From an uncultured Eubacteriales bacterium (GTDB lineage: Bacteria; Bacillota; Clostridia; Oscillospirales; Acutalibacteraceae), in contig ONVG01000160.1 of assembly GCA_900321195.1 (NCBI GenBank), forward strand, positions 1 to 6,689: 6,689 nt of DNA, written 5' to 3'. The notes beneath the pieces are model-generated. The model ran no database searches. It worked only from the letters and a program-made list of their open reading frames with translations, and was not told where the DNA came from. Both the position numbers and the translations under genes were made by a program. This document shows, piece after piece, positions 5,481 through 6,689 of the stretch. Position 1 is the first letter of the stretch; each line of letters opens with the position of its first letter.

Positions 5481-6344
5481 ATGGAGTTTATAATTATTAC
5501 AGGTCTTTCGGGTGCGGGAAAATCAGTGGCTATGAAAAACATGGAGGATATAGGGTATTATTGTGTGGATAATATGCCGCCGACACTTTTATCCATCTTC
5601 TATGATCTGTGCGAAAAATCGGCAGATGACCGTATGAAAAAAATAGCTGTTGTCACCGATGTAAGAGCAGGAGACGCTTTTGTTGAGCTTCTTGATGCTC
5701 TTGAACTTCTGAGAACATCAGGAAAGGAATATAAGCTGCTTTTCCTTGATGCAAGGGATGATGTTCTTTTAAGACGCTTCAAGGAAACGAGAAGAAAACA
5801 TCCTCTCAGCGATATATGCATAGGTTCTACCGAAAAAGCCGTACATCTGGAAAGAAGTCTGCTCATAAAGGTAAAGGCAAAGGCGGACTATGTAGTAGAT
5901 ACATCTCTTCTTTCACCGACACAGCTAAGAGAGCGCATATCCGCGCTTTTTCTCGGAAATGCGGCTCTCGGCATGACTATCACCTGTCTTTCATTCGGAT
6001 TTAAATACGGCATCCCGTCAGAAGCTGATCTTGTTTTTGATGTGAGATGTCTTCCGAATCCTTATTATATCCCCGAACTCAAGCACCATACAGGTCTTGA
6101 AGCATGTGTGTTTGATTATGTTATGAAATTCGATCAGACAAAGGGATATGTTGAGAGAATGCTTTCACTTGTTGACTATTCACTTCCGCTTTATCTTGAC
6201 GAGGGAAAAAGTCAGCTTGTTATAGCTGTAGGCTGCACAGGCGGAAAGCACCGTTCTGTAACGCTTACCCGTGTGCTTTATAAGCATATACTTGAAGCAG
6301 GACAAAGGGCGATAGTCCACCACAGAGATGTTATAAAAGATTAA
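5481..6344 (+). CDS. rapZ: RapZ/YvcJ family nucleotide-binding regulator
   Basis: The protein has the P-loop GLSGAGKS at 8-15, GYYCVDNMPP at 25-34, LFLDARDDVLLRRFKETRRKHPL at 87-109, and the C-terminal signatures SFGFKYGIPSEADLVFDVR (171-189) and GCTGGKHRSV (251-260). In E. coli RapZ is an RNase E adaptor for GlmZ, controlling glucosamine-6-phosphate synthesis; in Bacillus YvcJ binds and hydrolyses nucleotides and affects competence. The role here is not known. I chose ATG 5481 (MEFIIITGLSGAGKS, 287 residues) over the in-frame GTG 5466, because it gives the usual N-terminus and has AGGTGA at 5470-5475. It follows murB after about 27 bases and precedes whiA by ten. The link to amino-sugar metabolism fits the MurB neighbour. 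Confidence 0.95.
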   Translation: MEFIIITGLSGAGKSVAMKNMEDIGYYCVDNMPPTLLSIFYDLCEKSADDRMKKIAVVTDVRAGDAFVELLDALELLRTSGKEYKLLFLDARDDVLLRRFKETRRKHPLSDICIGSTEKAVHLERSLLIKVKAKADYVVDTSLLSPTQLRERISALFLGNAALGMTITCLSFGFKYGIPSEADLVFDVRCLPNPYYIPELKHHTGLEACVFDYVMKFDQTKGYVERMLSLVDYSLPLYLDEGKSQLVIAVGCTGGKHRSVTLTRVLYKHILEAGQRAIVHHRDVIKD

Positions 6345-6354
6345 CGGTGATAAT

Positions 6355-6689
6355 ATGTCTTTTTCAAAGGAAACAAAGGCGGAAATATGTTCTGCGCCGA
6401 TGAAAAGTCCGGAGCAAAAAAAGGCCGCCGCATACGGCATGGCGCTTTTTTCAAGAACATTCAGCGCATCTGCTGTTTCATATACTACCGAGTCGCGTCC
6501 TGCGGCTATGCTTTATTCCGAAACAATATCTTCAATGACGGGTGCGATAGTCGAGCTTCGTGTAAAAATGACAAGGCGCGGAGGAGAAAACAGTATTTTT
6601 ACGCTTTCGGTACCTGATAAAAACGATTGTCAGCGGATATTTGAATACTTCGGTCACAGCACATCAAGGCCTAATCTCAGGATAAACAG
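6355..6689 (+). CDS. whiA: WhiA, DNA-binding regulator (5' part, cut by window end)
   Basis: The ATG at 6355 opens a frame that stays open to the window end, about 111 codons. It begins MSFSKETKAEICS and continues with KKAAAYGMALFSRTFS, matching the N-terminus of WhiA, and then enters the degenerate LAGLIDADG-like domain. The C-terminal helix-turn-helix lies outside the window. WhiA controls sporulation septation in Streptomyces; in Firmicutes it affects division, chromosome segregation and metabolism. The start is ten bases after rapZ with GGTG at 6346-6349 as a weak ribosome binding site. It is probably co-transcribed with hprK-murB-rapZ. In B. subtilis yvcK lies between these two genes; here it does not. 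Confidence 0.88.
   Translation, partial: MSFSKETKAEICSAPMKSPEQKKAAAYGMALFSRTFSASAVSYTTESRPAAMLYSETISSMTGAIVELRVKMTRRGGENSIFTLSVPDKNDCQRIFEYFGHSTSRPNLRIN

Noticed and set aside
6387..6617. 76-codon + strand frame near the right end
   Set aside because: It is out of frame with whiA, which is supported by family resemblance and a ribosome binding site; this frame resembles nothing.

Overview
The window reads as a chromosomal housekeeping segment from a low-to-moderate GC Firmicute of the class Clostridia. A gut or rumen Ruminococcus-like member of the Oscillospiraceae/Ruminococcaceae is my best guess. The support is the gene set (HPr with both His15 and Ser46, HPr kinase/phosphorylase, type II MurB, RapZ/YvcJ, WhiA, KhpA), strong GGAGG-type ribosome binding sites, heavy use of ATA for Ile and AGA for Arg, and very AT-rich intergenic DNA. 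Genus-level placement is inference. All recognised genes lie on the + strand.

Region 1 (1-1552) is the khpA-rimM-trmD part of the conserved ribosome/tRNA maturation cluster. A KH-domain RNA chaperone is followed, after a terminator-like hairpin, by the 16S rRNA maturation factor RimM. RimM overlaps the tRNA(m1G37) methyltransferase TrmD by 11 bases. The rplS gene that often ends this cluster is not here.

Region 2 (1553-2201) is about 650 bases of AT-rich DNA with no convincing gene. It holds competing hairpins, a 13-bp direct repeat, helically phased AAACAG repeats and, at its right end, a good extended -10 promoter for HPr. Region 3 (2202-2512) is the monocistronic HPr gene with a strong intrinsic terminator.

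Region 4 (2513-3382) has its own promoter and a yebC/pmpR-family gene that is broken. Roughly 50 central codons are missing and the two halves are in different frames. A 14-bp-stem terminator follows. Region 5 (3435-6689) is an operon with a promoter: hprK, murB, rapZ and the 5' part of whiA, which is cut by the window edge. The yvcK/glmR gene found between rapZ and whiA in Bacillus subtilis is absent.

Functionally, HPr and HprK form the carbon-status sensor of Firmicutes (Ser46 phosphorylation). hprK is co-transcribed with a peptidoglycan precursor enzyme (MurB), a nucleotide-binding regulator (RapZ) and a DNA-binding regulator of cell division or metabolism (WhiA), so the operon may couple carbon state to wall synthesis. 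I found no mobile element, CRISPR array, RNA gene or clearly new defence or metabolic system. The items most worth a second look are the yebC lesion and the structured region upstream of HPr.
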